This document shows, piece after piece, positions 20,377 through 30,452 of a stretch of 64,000 nucleotides of DNA. Made by a program: the position numbers and the translations under genes. This DNA comes from Mycobacterium sp. HUMS_12744610 (GTDB lineage Bacteria > Actinomycetota > Actinomycetes > Mycobacteriales > Mycobacteriaceae), in NCBI RefSeq assembly GCF_041206865.1, contig NZ_JBGEDP010000001.1, positions 1,240,001 through 1,304,000 on the forward strand, read 5' to 3'. Under the pieces are notes generated by a model. That model had not been told where the DNA came from. It saw only the letters and a program-made list of their open reading frames with translations, and did not search any database. Each line of letters opens with the position of its first letter. Position 1 is the stretch's first letter.

Positions 20377-21498
20377 TCAGGCGCTGGTGCGCACCCGGTC
20401 CCAGCCCTCGACCGCCTCCGGGCTGCGCGGGCCCGGACCGACGTAGATGGCCGACGGGCGGACCAGCTTGCCCAGGTGCTTCTGCTCCAGGATGTGGGCG
20501 CACCATCCAGCGGTGCGTCCACAGGTGAACATCGCCGGCATCATGTTGGCCGGCACCCGCGCGAAGTCCAGGATCACCGCGGCCCAGAACTCCACGTTGG
20601 TTTCGATGGCCCGGTCCGGGCGGCGTTCGCGCAGCTCGGCCAGCGCGGCCTGCTCGAGCGCGACGGCGACCTCGTGGCGCGGGGCGCCCAGCCGCTCGGC
20701 GGCCGCGCGCAGGACCCGCGCCCGCGGGTCCTCGGCCCGGTAGACGCGGTGCCCGAATCCCATCAGCTTCTCCCCGCGGTCCAGGATCCCCTTGACCAGG
20801 CCGCGGGCGTCGCCGGTGCGCTCGACCTCCTCGATCATCGGCAGCACCCGCGCCGGCGCGCCGCCGTGCAGCGGCCCGCTCATCGCGCCGATCGCGCCGG
20901 ACAACGCCGCGGCCACATCGGCTCCCGTCGAGGCGATCACCCGCGCGGTGAACGTCGAGGCGTTCATGCCGTGCTCCGCCGCCGACACCCAGTAGGCGTC
21001 GATGGCCTCGACGTGCCTGGGGTCGGGCTCGCCCTGCCAGCGCGTCATGAAACGCGCTGTGACGGTGGGGCATTCGTCGATGACCCGCTGGGGAACCGCC
21101 GGCTGGTAGATGCCGCGGGCGGACTGCGCGACGTAGGACAGCGCCATCACCGACGCCCGGGCCAGCTGCTCGCGGGCGGTGGCGTCGTCGGTGTCGAGCA
21201 GCGGCTTGTAGCCCCAGATGGGTGCCAGCATCGCCAGGCCCGCCTGCACGTCGACGCGCACGTCGCCGGTGTGGATCGGCAGCGGGAAGGGCTCGGCGGG
21301 CGGCAGCCCGTGTCCGAACCTGCCGTCGACCAGCAGGGCCCACACGTCGCCGAACGTGACCTTTTGGCTCACCAGGTCTTCGATGTCGACGCCGCGGTAG
21401 CGCAGCGCGCCGCCATCCTTGTCCGGCTCGGCGATTTCGGTGGTGAAGGCGACGACGCCTTCGAGGCCGGGCACGAAGTCTTCTGGGACCACAGTCAT
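20377..21498 (-). CDS. citA: Citrate synthase-like protein CitA
   Basis: A 373-residue member of the citrate synthase family, equal in length to M. tuberculosis CitA (Rv0889c). SGPLHGGAPARVLPMI and [20 protein letters not shown] contain the active-site histidines, and TNVEFWAAVILDFARVP holds the catalytic-domain end; FTCGRTAGWCAHILEQ is also typical. It condenses oxaloacetate with acetyl-CoA; a second paralogue, gltA2, lies 900 bases away and is the main enzyme in mycobacteria. The role of CitA is less certain. It is convergent with fprB and divergent from pdxH. Confidence 0.93.
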   Translation of the reverse strand: MTVVPEDFVPGLEGVVAFTTEIAEPDKDGGALRYRGVDIEDLVSQKVTFGDVWALLVDGRFGHGLPPAEPFPLPIHTGDVRVDVQAGLAMLAPIWGYKPLLDTDDATAREQLARASVMALSYVAQSARGIYQPAVPQRVIDECPTVTARFMTRWQGEPDPRHVEAIDAYWVSAAEHGMNASTFTARVIASTGADVAAALSGAIGAMSGPLHGGAPARVLPMIEEVERTGDARGLVKGILDRGEKLMGFGHRVYRAEDPRARVLRAAAERLGAPRHEVAVALEQAALAELRERRPDRAIETNVEFWAAVILDFARVPANMMPAMFTCGRTAGWCAHILEQKHLGKLVRPSAIYVGPGPRSPEAVEGWDRVRTSA

Positions 21499-21569
21499 GG
21501 GGAAAATTCTCGCACCCCGTGCCCGCGGCGCTGCTACCGGCCGGTAGCTAAAGCGTCACGCCCGGTAGC

Positions 21570-22238
21570 GTGGGGCCGATGGTAGGGCCGGACGACCGGC
21601 ATCTTTCGCAGATGCGGGTGGAATATGGGTCGGTGGAGAAGGACGGCAGCCCCGACCTGGACATCGACTGGCTGGCGGACGGCTGGCTTGCGTTGTTCCG
21701 CAGGTGGATTGACGACGCCGAGCGCGCGGGGCTGGCTGAGCCCAACGCCATGGTGTTGGCCACGGTCGCGGACGGCAGGCCCGTAAGCCGAACGGTGTTG
21801 TGCAAGAGCGTCGACGAGACCGGAATCACATTTTTCACCAACTACGACTCGGCCAAGGGTGCCGAGCTGGCGTCGACGCCCTTCGCGTCGGCCACCTTCC
21901 CCTGGTTCCGGCTGGGCCGGCAGGTCCATATCCGCGGGCCGGTCAGCCGGGTCGAGCCTCAGGCCACCGCGGACTACTGGGCCAGGCGCCCGCGCGGCTC
22001 GCAACTGGGAGCGTGGGCCTCGCAGCAGTCGCGGCCCATCGCGTCGCGGCGGGCGCTGCTCGACCAGCTGGCCGAGGTGACCGCGCGTTTCGCCGCCACC
22101 GAGAGCGTGCCGGTGCCCCCCAACTGGGGCGGGTATCTCATCGCGCCTGAGGTGGTGGAGTTCTGGCAGGGGCGGGAAAATCGGCTGCACAACCGGATTC
22201 GGGTCAGCGGCGGCCGTGTGGAGCGTCTGCAGCCCTGA
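21570..22238 (+). CDS. pdxH: Pyridoxamine 5'-phosphate oxidase PdxH
   Basis: FMN enzyme that oxidises pyridoxine or pyridoxamine phosphate to PLP. The 222-residue protein has the family signature [33 protein letters not shown], and [34 protein letters not shown] is the C-terminal hallmark, and [11 protein letters not shown] precedes it. All substrate-binding blocks are present. In M. tuberculosis the pdxH gene remembered as Rv2607 is elsewhere, whereas here it sits between citA and gltA2. The gap to gltA2 (22239-22376) probably contains the gltA2 promoter. Confidence 0.95.
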   Translation: MGPMVGPDDRHLSQMRVEYGSVEKDGSPDLDIDWLADGWLALFRRWIDDAERAGLAEPNAMVLATVADGRPVSRTVLCKSVDETGITFFTNYDSAKGAELASTPFASATFPWFRLGRQVHIRGPVSRVEPQATADYWARRPRGSQLGAWASQQSRPIASRRALLDQLAEVTARFAATESVPVPPNWGGYLIAPEVVEFWQGRENRLHNRIRVSGGRVERLQP

Positions 22239-22376
22239 CGGCGCCGGACGAAAGGCCGCACGACCAGCGAACCGGACCCCGGGCAGGCGCGCCGTCGCGA
22301 TAACGACTACCTTCAGCAGTACGCACCCGCGTGCGGGGCAGCCATATCAGATCAGCCAGAGTGCAAAGGGGTTCTC

Positions 22377-23672
<1,296 letters not shown>

Positions 23673-23687
23673 ACCGGCGCGTTCGCG

Positions 23688-24002
23688 TCACAGGGACGAC
23701 AGGACCGCCGTCGCGGCGGTTGTGACCGCCGATGCCCGACATCGCACCACCGCGGCGGGCGCCCGACCCGCACACCATGGTCCGCCGAGTAACCCGTCGA
23801 GGACCGCGGGGGTGACGCCGGCCAGGAGGAACCGCCCACGGACCACGTGGTCTTGGCCCCCGACGCGGTAACGCGCCCGCCCGTCCGGGTCGACGGCGTA
23901 GGACGTCGGCGCGGTGACGATTTCGGCTCCCTGGCCGCGACCAGCCCGTTGTGGCCGCCGCTCACCACGCCGACGCCGACATCCGCCGTGCGTTGCGTCA
24001 GC
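23688..24002 (-). pseudogene. Remnant of an Rv0897c-like FAD-dependent (CrtI-type) oxidoreductase
   Basis: Minus-strand DNA after the Rv0898c-like gene reads LTQRTADVGVGVVSGGHNGL, then VAA: the start of a dinucleotide-binding fold (GGHNGLVAA) as in phytoene-dehydrogenase-like proteins. It then jumps frame near 23930 to GAEIVTAPTSYAVDPDG and GRFLLAGVTPAVLDGLLGG, a C-terminal part of the same family, and ends at TGA 23688-23690. Most of the ~530-residue protein expected from M. tuberculosis gene order is missing. The likely start codon reads CTG. It lies between gltA2 and the Rv0898c-like gene exactly as Rv0897c does, which supports the identification. Confidence 0.72.
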
Positions 24003-24261
24003 TCAGGTAGCCCTCGACCTCGTCGGGCGGACGTACCTCCGCCTCGCGGGGATCGCCACCGCTGTCGCGCAGCGCCCGGCGCTGCCGCAGCAGGTCCCAG
24101 CACTGGTCGAGCTCGACTTCCAGCCGGCGCAGGCGCTCGTGTTCCTCGGACGCGCTGACGTCGCCGTGCTGCACCTGCGACCGCAGCGCTTTCTCCTCGG
24201 CGACCAGTTCGCGGATGCGCCCCAGCGTTTCGGTGTCGGTCGGTTTACTGCCGTTGCCCAT
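23998..24261 (-). CDS. DUF2630 family protein (Rv0898c-like)
   Basis: An 87-residue, highly charged helical protein: ETLGRIRELVAEEKALRSQV, then SEEHERLRRLEVELDQCWDL and LLRQRRALRDSGGDPREAEV. It matches the small actinobacterial DUF2630 family of unknown function, same length as Rv0898c. A coiled coil is likely over residues 10-65. It is divergent from arfA, with a 107-base gap containing GGCTGCATATCG, a weak -10 candidate. Confidence 0.88.
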   Translation of the reverse strand: MGNGSKPTDTETLGRIRELVAEEKALRSQVQHGDVSASEEHERLRRLEVELDQCWDLLRQRRALRDSGGDPREAEVRPPDEVEGYLS

Positions 24262-24368
24262 CGCTCCAGTGTGCCCGACCTAAAGTCGCGCCGCTCCGGA
24301 CTAGGTAGGCTGCATATCGCCCGAAGAACCGACGGGCACGGGGATGGAAATTGAGCTAGGGGGCGGAA

Positions 24369-25421
24369 GTGAGTTTAGGGACGGGTTTGAGTCGACCGCC
24401 CGAGACAACAGACCCGGGGCGAAGTCCGGAAATGTTCCGGCGGTCGCTGGGTCGTCCCTGGCTGATCGCGTTGTTGGTCATTCCGTTGTCTTTCCGGCGG
24501 TCACTCGGCCTGCCCTGGCTAATTGCCCTCGTCGTTATTCCATTGCTGATAGCGGTCATCGGCTACGGCGCGTTGGACCGCCCGGCCGCCACCACGGGAC
24601 CGACCGGTGCGCTCCCGACCTTGACACCGCCGAACAAAGCCGAAGCCCCGAAGTTGTCCCTGGCGCCGCTTTCCATTGTCCGTAACGGCAACGACGTCGC
24701 GCTCAGCGGTAATTTCCCGGATGATTCCGACAAGTCGGCTTTGATCGCGGCGCTCAAGAAGGCCCTGGGCCCGGGTACCAACATCATCGACCAAATTATT
24801 ATCGACCCCAAAGTCGATTCACTCGACTTTTCAAATGCCGGAGTGCTTTTCAAAGACAGCGCGTCGATTCTCGATTTCAGTCTGACGGTCAATGGGAACA
24901 CGATCATCTTGGCGGGTACCACCGGATCGCAGGACGAGAAGATAGCGGTGGAGCGTGACGCCGCGACCACGTGGTCGGGTGTGAACGTGGTCGACAGTCT
25001 CGTGGTCACGGGGACGGCGTCCCCCGGAGAACCCGGCTCGCCTCCACCGCCCCCCGCGGCGTGTCCGGATCTACCCTCGGCCATCAACGCGGTGACGGGT
25101 GGGCAGATCGCCTTCGGTGCAGACGGGTTCAGCTTGACCCCGGCCGACGAGCAAAGCCTCAGCCAGGTGGCGGAGCAGCTGAAGGCATGTCCCTCGGCCC
25201 GAGCGACGATCAACGGTTACAGCGACGACAACGGCACCGAGGCCATTAACATTGCGCTGAGCAGCCAACGAGCGCAAAAGGTCGCTGACTTCCTGGCTGG
25301 CCGTGGCGTCCCCAGCGGCCAGTTGGTGGTCAAGGGTCTGGGATCGGTCAACCCGGTGGTTCCCAACGACACGGCCGGGGCCCGCGCCAAGAATCGCCGC
25401 GTCGAAATAGTGGTCAGCTGA
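24369..25421 (+). CDS. arfA: OmpA-family protein ArfA (OmpATb)
   Basis: Membrane-anchored protein with a periplasmic BON domain and a C-terminal OmpA-like peptidoglycan-binding domain; in M. tuberculosis arfABC supports growth at acid pH by promoting ammonia release. The 350-residue protein has a polar start, membrane segment(s) at about 22-64, a BON-type region (LSIVRNGNDVALSGNFPDD, about 100-215), and the OmpA domain (about 230-350) with INGYSDDNGTEAINIALSSQ and ending AKNRRVEIVVS. Unusual: the segment FRRSLGxPWLIALxVIPL occurs twice in tandem, whereas the tuberculosis protein remembered has one. GTG 24369 follows GGGGCGGAA. It leads arfB and arfC. Confidence 0.9.
   Translation: MSLGTGLSRPPETTDPGRSPEMFRRSLGRPWLIALLVIPLSFRRSLGLPWLIALVVIPLLIAVIGYGALDRPAATTGPTGALPTLTPPNKAEAPKLSLAPLSIVRNGNDVALSGNFPDDSDKSALIAALKKALGPGTNIIDQIIIDPKVDSLDFSNAGVLFKDSASILDFSLTVNGNTIILAGTTGSQDEKIAVERDAATTWSGVNVVDSLVVTGTASPGEPGSPPPPPAACPDLPSAINAVTGGQIAFGADGFSLTPADEQSLSQVAEQLKACPSARATINGYSDDNGTEAINIALSSQRAQKVADFLAGRGVPSGQLVVKGLGSVNPVVPNDTAGARAKNRRVEIVVS
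24435..24548 (+). repeat. 57-bp tandem duplication duplicating the ArfA membrane segment
   Basis: Two adjacent 57-base units (24435-24491 and 24492-24548) encode the same 19-residue segment. The start of each unit is TTCCGGCGGTC. The copies have diverged mainly at third codon positions, so the duplication is old enough to have been under protein-level selection. The frame is kept. Confidence 0.85.
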
Positions 25422-25447
25422 ATAATGGTCAGCTAAGGAGAAGCAGC

Positions 25448-25600
25448 ATGGATTTCATCATCCAGTGGTTGTGGTACCTGCTGGCTTTTGTGGCGGGCTC
25501 GGCCCTCGCCTGGGTGATCGCGACGAGACTGGTCAAGCGCAGCGCCGCCAGGAAAGTTTTTGCCGGTCTGACCGGCGAGGAGACCGGAGTGCGGCGATGA
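25448..25600 (+). CDS. arfB: Small membrane protein ArfB
   Basis: A 50-residue protein: [20 protein letters not shown], then [16 protein letters not shown] and a short tail ending in RR. One membrane segment covers residues 3-25. Length, position and sequence type match Rv0900 (ArfB). It starts at ATG 25448, 8 bases after AAGGAG, and 26 bases after the arfA stop; its stop overlaps the arfC start (ATGA). It is part of the acid-response arfABC operon; its exact role is unknown. Confidence 0.88.
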   Translation: MDFIIQWLWYLLAFVAGSALAWVIATRLVKRSAARKVFAGLTGEETGVRR

Positions 25601-26886
25601 GTCACGTGCACTGGTGGCTGGTCGGCTTGTCCTTCGTCATGGGATTGGTGTTGACGTCCGCGCTGATACTGCGCCCGGCCAAGGGCTCTTCGCTGTTGGA
25701 GAAGTCACTGGAGGCCGCAATGGCGGGCATCGGGGAGCCACCCGGTCCGCCGCCCAGCACTCTTGAGTGGCCTAGCGCGCAGGGGGCTCACGCTGTCGAC
25801 TTGTTGACCACGACGGTTGCGGTTCCCGACGAATGGGTGGCGACGGAGGCCCCGGCCGAGGAAGAGGGGGAGGCCCCGGCCGTCGAGGAACCTGTGCCGG
25901 CCAGCCCCGCGGCTGTCGAGGATTTGTTGTCGAGGGAAAGCCCGGTTGCCGAGGAGCCGGCGTCGGCGGAAGAACTCGCGGTTGCCGAGGAGCCGATGCC
26001 GGCGGCTGAGCGGCCGGTGGCCCGGAGGGCCTCCGGTATCGAGGACCTGTTGGCAAGGAAGGCCCCCGTTGTCGTGGAGGCCCCGGTTGTCGCGGAGTCG
26101 GTGACCGTGGAGGCCCCTGAGGAGGCCCCGAGTGGTGAAGAGGCCCCGCGTGCTGAAGCGACTCCCGTGGCAGAGGAGGCCCCGGTGGCTGAGGAGGCCC
26201 CGGTGGCTGAGGAGGCCTCGGTTGTCGACGAGGCCCGGCTTACCGAAGAGGCCCCGCGTGCCGAAGAGACCCGGGTGGCTAAGGAGGTGCCGGTTGTCGC
26301 GGAGCCCCCCCGTGCTGAAGAGGCCCCGGTTACTGAAGCGGCCCCGGTGGCTGAGGAGGCACCGGTGCCCGGAGAGTCGCCGCCTGTGGGGCACTCGGTC
26401 GCCGAGGAGCCGGTGACCACGGAGTTCCCGGTGACCGATGAGTCACCCTGGACGACGCGGCCCGGCACGCCGGTCCAGCCGGTGAACGAGGCCCCAGGCG
26501 GCCCGCCGGTCCCGTCGGTGCGCAAGCCCCCGCCCGCCGCGACGGCGCCGGTGCGCAAGCCCCCGCCCGCGAAGAAGGCCCCACCCGCGAAGGCCCCGCC
26601 GGTGAAGAAGGCCCCACCCGGCAAAAGGCCGCGGCCTGCCAAAGCGGCGCCGCCAAAGCGGCCCACGCTGCCGTATGCGCCGTACGGTCCCGGCTCCGCC
26701 CGCGCCACCCCCGAGGGTGGCGGACCGTCGGGCTGGTTGGTGAAGGGGCGCTCGGATACCCGGCTCTTCTACACTCCCGACGACCCTGCCTATTACCTCA
26801 CGGTCGCCCAAGTCTGGTTCAAGGACGAGCAGGCGGCTGTGCGGGCCGCCTTCACGCCCTGGCGTAACAGCTCCCGGAGGAAGTGA
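25597..26886 (+). CDS. arfC: ArfC-like membrane protein with large Pro/Glu/Val repeat expansion
   Basis: The first gene product of this name in M. tuberculosis (Rv0901) has 175 residues from memory; here it has 429. The N-terminus ([20 protein letters not shown], one membrane segment) and C-terminus ([20 protein letters not shown], then [20 protein letters not shown]) are those of ArfC. Between them lie about 320 residues rich in Glu, Ala, Pro and Val, with repeated VAEEAP units, followed by a Lys/Pro-rich stretch ([16 protein letters not shown]), so charge switches from acidic to basic. Overlap with arfB indicates coupling. The extended part may span the periplasm; that is inference. Confidence 0.85.
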   Translation: MSHVHWWLVGLSFVMGLVLTSALILRPAKGSSLLEKSLEAAMAGIGEPPGPPPSTLEWPSAQGAHAVDLLTTTVAVPDEWVATEAPAEEEGEAPAVEEPVPASPAAVEDLLSRESPVAEEPASAEELAVAEEPMPAAERPVARRASGIEDLLARKAPVVVEAPVVAESVTVEAPEEAPSGEEAPRAEATPVAEEAPVAEEAPVAEEASVVDEARLTEEAPRAEETRVAKEVPVVAEPPRAEEAPVTEAAPVAEEAPVPGESPPVGHSVAEEPVTTEFPVTDESPWTTRPGTPVQPVNEAPGGPPVPSVRKPPPAATAPVRKPPPAKKAPPAKAPPVKKAPPGKRPRPAKAAPPKRPTLPYAPYGPGSARATPEGGGPSGWLVKGRSDTRLFYTPDDPAYYLTVAQVWFKDEQAAVRAAFTPWRNSSRRK

Positions 26887-26928
26887 CCCGCGGAGTCGGC
26901 GGGCTTTCGCGTGATGGCGCGGGCCTGA

Positions 26929-28269
26929 TCAGCAGGGACCGGGCAGCCGCAGCACCAGCCGGGCGCCGCCCAGCGGGCTGTCCTCCAGCGATGCGATGCC
27001 GCGGTGCAGCTTGGCCTGCTGGGCCACCAACGCCAGCCCCAGGCCCGACCCCGAATGCGAGGCCGTGGACCCGCGGGAGAACCGCTCGAACACCACCCGG
27101 CGCTCCTCCTCGGGCACTCCGCTGCCGTTGTCGTCGACGGTGATCTCCACTCCGGCCCGAGAGCTGACCGCCGACAGCTGGACCCGGGTGGCGCCGCCGT
27201 GCTTGACGGCGTTGGCGATCGCGTTGTCCACGGCGAGACGCAACCCCGCCGGCAGCCCCACGATGATGCAGGTGGGCGACGGCACCAGTGAGACATCGAG
27301 GTCGGGGTAGACCCGGGTGGCGTCATGGGCGGCCCGGTCGAGCAACTCGGTGATGTCCACCGGCACGTGGTCATCAGACGTCGACAGTTCGCCCTGTGCC
27401 AAGCGCTCCAGCGCGCTCAGCGTGGCCTCGATGCGCGACTGGGTGCGCACGACGTCGTTGATCACCTCCGTGCGTTGGTCTTCGGCCAGGTCGAGGGTGG
27501 ACAACACCTCGAGATTGGTGCGCATCGCGGTCAGGGGAGTGCGCAGTTCGTGCGAAGAGACGGCCGCGAAATCGCGGGCCGAGGCGAGCGCCTCCTTGGT
27601 GCGGTTCTGCTCCCTCCAGATTCGCTGCAGCATGCCCCGCATCGCTTCGGCGATCTCCACCGCCTCACTGGCTCCGCGCACCTCCACCTGTGGCGCCTCG
27701 TCGCCCGCGTCGATCGAGCGGGTCTGCTGGGCGAGCTGTTTGAACGGGCGCACCGCGAAGGCCGCCAGCAGCCAGGCGAACACCGCCGCCGCCCCGATCG
27801 CGAAACCGCAGATCAGCAGCACCCTGCGGTGCAGGTTATTGGTCTCGGCGATGGTGGTGTCATACGTCGCGCCCACGGCCACCGAGGTCGGCTGCGGGCC
27901 CGGGATCTCCACCGTGCGCACCCGGTACCGCACGCCGTGCACATAGTCGTCGGCGTAGTCGACGTTGAGCTTCGGCAACGTGACGCCCGAATTCGACTTG
28001 ACCAGGTCACCGCGCCGAACCGTGATGATGGCGTCCTGGTCGTTGGGCGTACGCGGTATCTCGTCCAGGCCGCGCGGCAGGAACGGGATCGCAAAGCCCG
28101 CGGCCTCGTCGAGCCGGCGGTCCAGTCGTTCCTTGCGGTCGTTGGTGATCCCGACCCAGACGACCGTGCCGACGATGAGCACCGGAATCGCCGCGCCGAT
28201 GACCGTCGCGACGACGACCCGCGTTCGCAGCGACGGCGTACGGGCGAAGATCCGCGACAAAACACGCAT
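26929..28269 (-). CDS. prrB: Sensor histidine kinase PrrB
   Basis: Membrane histidine kinase of the PrrAB two-component system, which in mycobacteria is essential for growth and linked to early intracellular adaptation. The 446-residue protein has two membrane segments (about 16-36 and 148-170) around an extracytoplasmic loop, then a HAMP-like region. SSHELRTPLTAMRTN holds the phosphorylated His. The ATPase domain has AIANAVKHGGATRVQ (N box), VDDNGSGVP (G1), and FERFSRGSTASHSGSGLGLA (F and G2). The ATG at 28269 matches the tuberculosis length; a GTG at 28290 overlapping the prrA stop is the alternative start. Confidence 0.95.
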   Translation of the reverse strand: MRVLSRIFARTPSLRTRVVVATVIGAAIPVLIVGTVVWVGITNDRKERLDRRLDEAAGFAIPFLPRGLDEIPRTPNDQDAIITVRRGDLVKSNSGVTLPKLNVDYADDYVHGVRYRVRTVEIPGPQPTSVAVGATYDTTIAETNNLHRRVLLICGFAIGAAAVFAWLLAAFAVRPFKQLAQQTRSIDAGDEAPQVEVRGASEAVEIAEAMRGMLQRIWREQNRTKEALASARDFAAVSSHELRTPLTAMRTNLEVLSTLDLAEDQRTEVINDVVRTQSRIEATLSALERLAQGELSTSDDHVPVDITELLDRAAHDATRVYPDLDVSLVPSPTCIIVGLPAGLRLAVDNAIANAVKHGGATRVQLSAVSSRAGVEITVDDNGSGVPEEERRVVFERFSRGSTASHSGSGLGLALVAQQAKLHRGIASLEDSPLGGARLVLRLPGPC

Positions 28270-28286
28270 GACCCGCTTCGATTCGG

Positions 28287-28997
28287 TCACTGCATACGCA
28301 GCACGAACCCGACCCCGCGAACGGTGTGCAGCAGGCGGGGGCCGCCGTTGGCCTCCAGCTTGCGGCGCAGATACCCGATGAACACGTCGACGACGTTGGT
28401 GTCGGCGGCGAAGTCGTAACCCCACACCAGCTCCAGCAGCTGGGCGCGCGACAGCACCGCGGTCTTGTGCTCGGCCAGCACCGCCAACAGGTCGAACTCC
28501 CGCTTGGTCAGGTCGACGTCGACGCCGTTGACCCGGGCCCGCCGGCCGGGGATGTCGACTTCCAGCGGACCCACGGTGATGGTTTCCGACGACGACGTCG
28601 CGGTCGCGCCGCGACGTCGCAGCAGCGCCTTGACCCGCGCCACCAGCTCGGCCAGCACGAACGGTTTGACCAGGTAGTCGTCGGCGCCGGCTTCCAGGCC
28701 CGCCACCCGGTCGTCGACGGAGCTGCGGGCGGACAGCACGCAGACCGGCACGTCGTTGTCCATGGCGCGCAGCGCGGTCACCACGCTGACCCCGTCCAAG
28801 ACGGGCATGTTGATGTCGAGCACGATCGCGTCGGGGCGCGTCTCGGTGGCGCTGCGCAAGGCCTCGGCGCCGTCGACCGCCGTCGACACCTCGAAGCCGG
28901 ACAGGCGCAGACCGCGTTCCAACGAGGCAAGCACGTCGGAGTCGTCGTCGACGACCAAAACCCGAGGCGAGGTCGCACCAGTGTCCATGCCGACCAT
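28287..28997 (-). CDS. prrA: Response regulator PrrA
   Basis: A 236-residue OmpR-type response regulator, partner of PrrB. The receiver domain has [11 protein letters not shown], the phospho-acceptor Asp61 in [13 protein letters not shown], and the conserved Lys in [11 protein letters not shown]. The winged-helix domain includes [20 protein letters not shown] and [19 protein letters not shown]. Almost identical to M. tuberculosis Rv0903c. It precedes prrB with an 18-base gap (or a four-base overlap if prrB starts at GTG 28290). Confidence 0.97.
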   Translation of the reverse strand: MVGMDTGATSPRVLVVDDDSDVLASLERGLRLSGFEVSTAVDGAEALRSATETRPDAIVLDINMPVLDGVSVVTALRAMDNDVPVCVLSARSSVDDRVAGLEAGADDYLVKPFVLAELVARVKALLRRRGATATSSSETITVGPLEVDIPGRRARVNGVDVDLTKREFDLLAVLAEHKTAVLSRAQLLELVWGYDFAADTNVVDVFIGYLRRKLEANGGPRLLHTVRGVGFVLRMQ

Positions 28998-29058
28998 TTT
29001 GCCGGATCGCTGGCCCTGGCGCGGGGAGGCCGACGGGCCGGGTCGCCGCTTCGCCCGA

Positions 29059-30303
29059 CTACACCGACTGTCCGGCGACCATGCGGCGGTCGATCGAGCG
29101 CAGGGTCGCGGCGAATCCCAGCCAGATGATCACTGATCCCACGGACAATCCGCCGAGCATGGCGAATGCGAACGGGAACCCGAGGTGTTGGGCCGCGACG
29201 CCGCCTAGCAGTGGACTGAGCGCGCCGCCGAGGCCCTGCGCTGCCATGATGACACCCTGACCGGCATTGATGTGGCCGGTGCCGTCGAGAATGCGGGCCA
29301 CCAGTCCGGGCACCGCCACCGACAGCATGCCTGCACCGATACCGTCCAGTATTTGCACCGGGACCACCCCCCAGGTCGTTATGACGTTCGCGGCGAGCAG
29401 GCCTCGAACTGGTAGGGCGGCGAATGCGATCAAGATGGCCGGCCAGTAGCCACGCGTCTGGGCGATCCGCGTCGAGATAAGCGCGGCCGGAACCATCACC
29501 GCCTGGGCGACGACGACCGTGCTCGCCACGGTGGTGAACGGGTTGGCCTGCTTGGCGACCACGGCAAGCCCGTATAGCGGCAGCATGGCGGCATTTGCCA
29601 GATGGAACAGCACCAACGCGGCGGCCAACACCAACAGAGGGCGCGACCCCGCGAGGACCCGCATAGCCTTTACCGGAGTTTCGTCGTCGCTGCGCGCCTC
29701 CCCGCGGGCAATGTGGTGTTCGATGTGGCCGGGAGGAATGGCCAGTACCGCCGCGATCGTCGCCACGGCGAACATCGCAGCCAGCCCGAAAACGCCAACG
29801 TATCCGAACGCCAAACCGAGTAGGCCGCCGATGCCCGCTCCCGCCATGTTGCCCGCATGGTTGTAGGCCTGGTTGCGACCGAATTGCTTCGCAAAACCGT
29901 CCTGGCCCACGACGCCCAGCGTGATGCCGATCAGTGCGGGGGCGATTGTGGCACCCGAGACGCACATGGTGGCCTGGGCGGCGGCGATAACCCAGAAATT
30001 GTGCGCCGTCAGGATCACCGCCGCAGCTGCAACGGCGGCTGAACCGGCCAGGATGACGCATGCTCGCTTGTGCCGCGTGGCGTCTACCAACGCCCCTGCG
30101 GGTGCGACGGCGGCCATTCCGACAATCGCACCGATGGTGATCACTGCACCGATGGCGCCAGTGGCCCACCCACGGCCGGCCAGCAGAACACCCAGGAAAG
30201 GGCCCATGCCGGCCTCCATGTCGGCCATGCTGAAATTCACCGCTTCCAGGGCGCGACGAGCCCGGGCACTGGTCTTCGGAGCCGGGACAAGGGTGTACGG
30301 CAT
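29059..30303 (-). CDS. Major facilitator superfamily transporter
   Basis: A 414-residue protein with about 12 hydrophobic segments, for example [20 protein letters not shown] and [31 protein letters not shown] is the loop 2-3 motif (D-x-x-x-R/K-R). Duplicated halves are evident. It belongs to a family of drug/efflux-type MFS, but substrate is unknown. The ATG at 30303 is preceded by CAAGGG; a longer frame to 30399 would run into the CIRCE site. The gene is not in the remembered M. tuberculosis order between prrA and accD3. It is divergent from the glycosyltransferase and may share the CIRCE-controlled region. Confidence 0.85.
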   Translation of the reverse strand: MPYTLVPAPKTSARARRALEAVNFSMADMEAGMGPFLGVLLAGRGWATGAIGAVITIGAIVGMAAVAPAGALVDATRHKRACVILAGSAAVAAAAVILTAHNFWVIAAAQATMCVSGATIAPALIGITLGVVGQDGFAKQFGRNQAYNHAGNMAGAGIGGLLGLAFGYVGVFGLAAMFAVATIAAVLAIPPGHIEHHIARGEARSDDETPVKAMRVLAGSRPLLVLAAALVLFHLANAAMLPLYGLAVVAKQANPFTTVASTVVVAQAVMVPAALISTRIAQTRGYWPAILIAFAALPVRGLLAANVITTWGVVPVQILDGIGAGMLSVAVPGLVARILDGTGHINAGQGVIMAAQGLGGALSPLLGGVAAQHLGFPFAFAMLGGLSVGSVIIWLGFAATLRSIDRRMVAGQSV

Positions 30304-30392
30304 CCCTTGATTGTCGCGGACTGCCAGCCGTTGCGCCCACCTACCGGTGGTGTTGACGGGCCGATGGCACGTCGTGTGCGGAGGGGCCATAA

Positions 30393-30419
30393 TTAGCACT
30401 CATCGGATGAGATTGCTAA
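30393..30419 (+). promoter_or_regulatory. CIRCE element (HrcA heat-shock operator)
   Basis: TTAGCACTC, nine bases, then GATTGCTAA: the CIRCE consensus is TTAGCACTC-N9-GAGTGCTAA, so 17 of 18 conserved bases match with exact spacing. HrcA binds this site and represses groEL-type genes until heat shock. Here it stands 33 bases before the ATG of a glycosyltransferase (30453) and 90 before the divergent MFS start. CATAAT (30388-30393), a possible -10, directly abuts the site. No chaperone gene is nearby. Confidence 0.85.
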
Positions 30420-30452
30420 CGCGTGTGATCAAGTGACAAGGAGGAAACTTCA

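Noticed and set aside
30353..30393. TTGACG (30353-30358) with CATAAT (30388-30393) as a sigma-A promoter
   Set aside because: Spacing is 29 bases, far beyond the usual 16-18.
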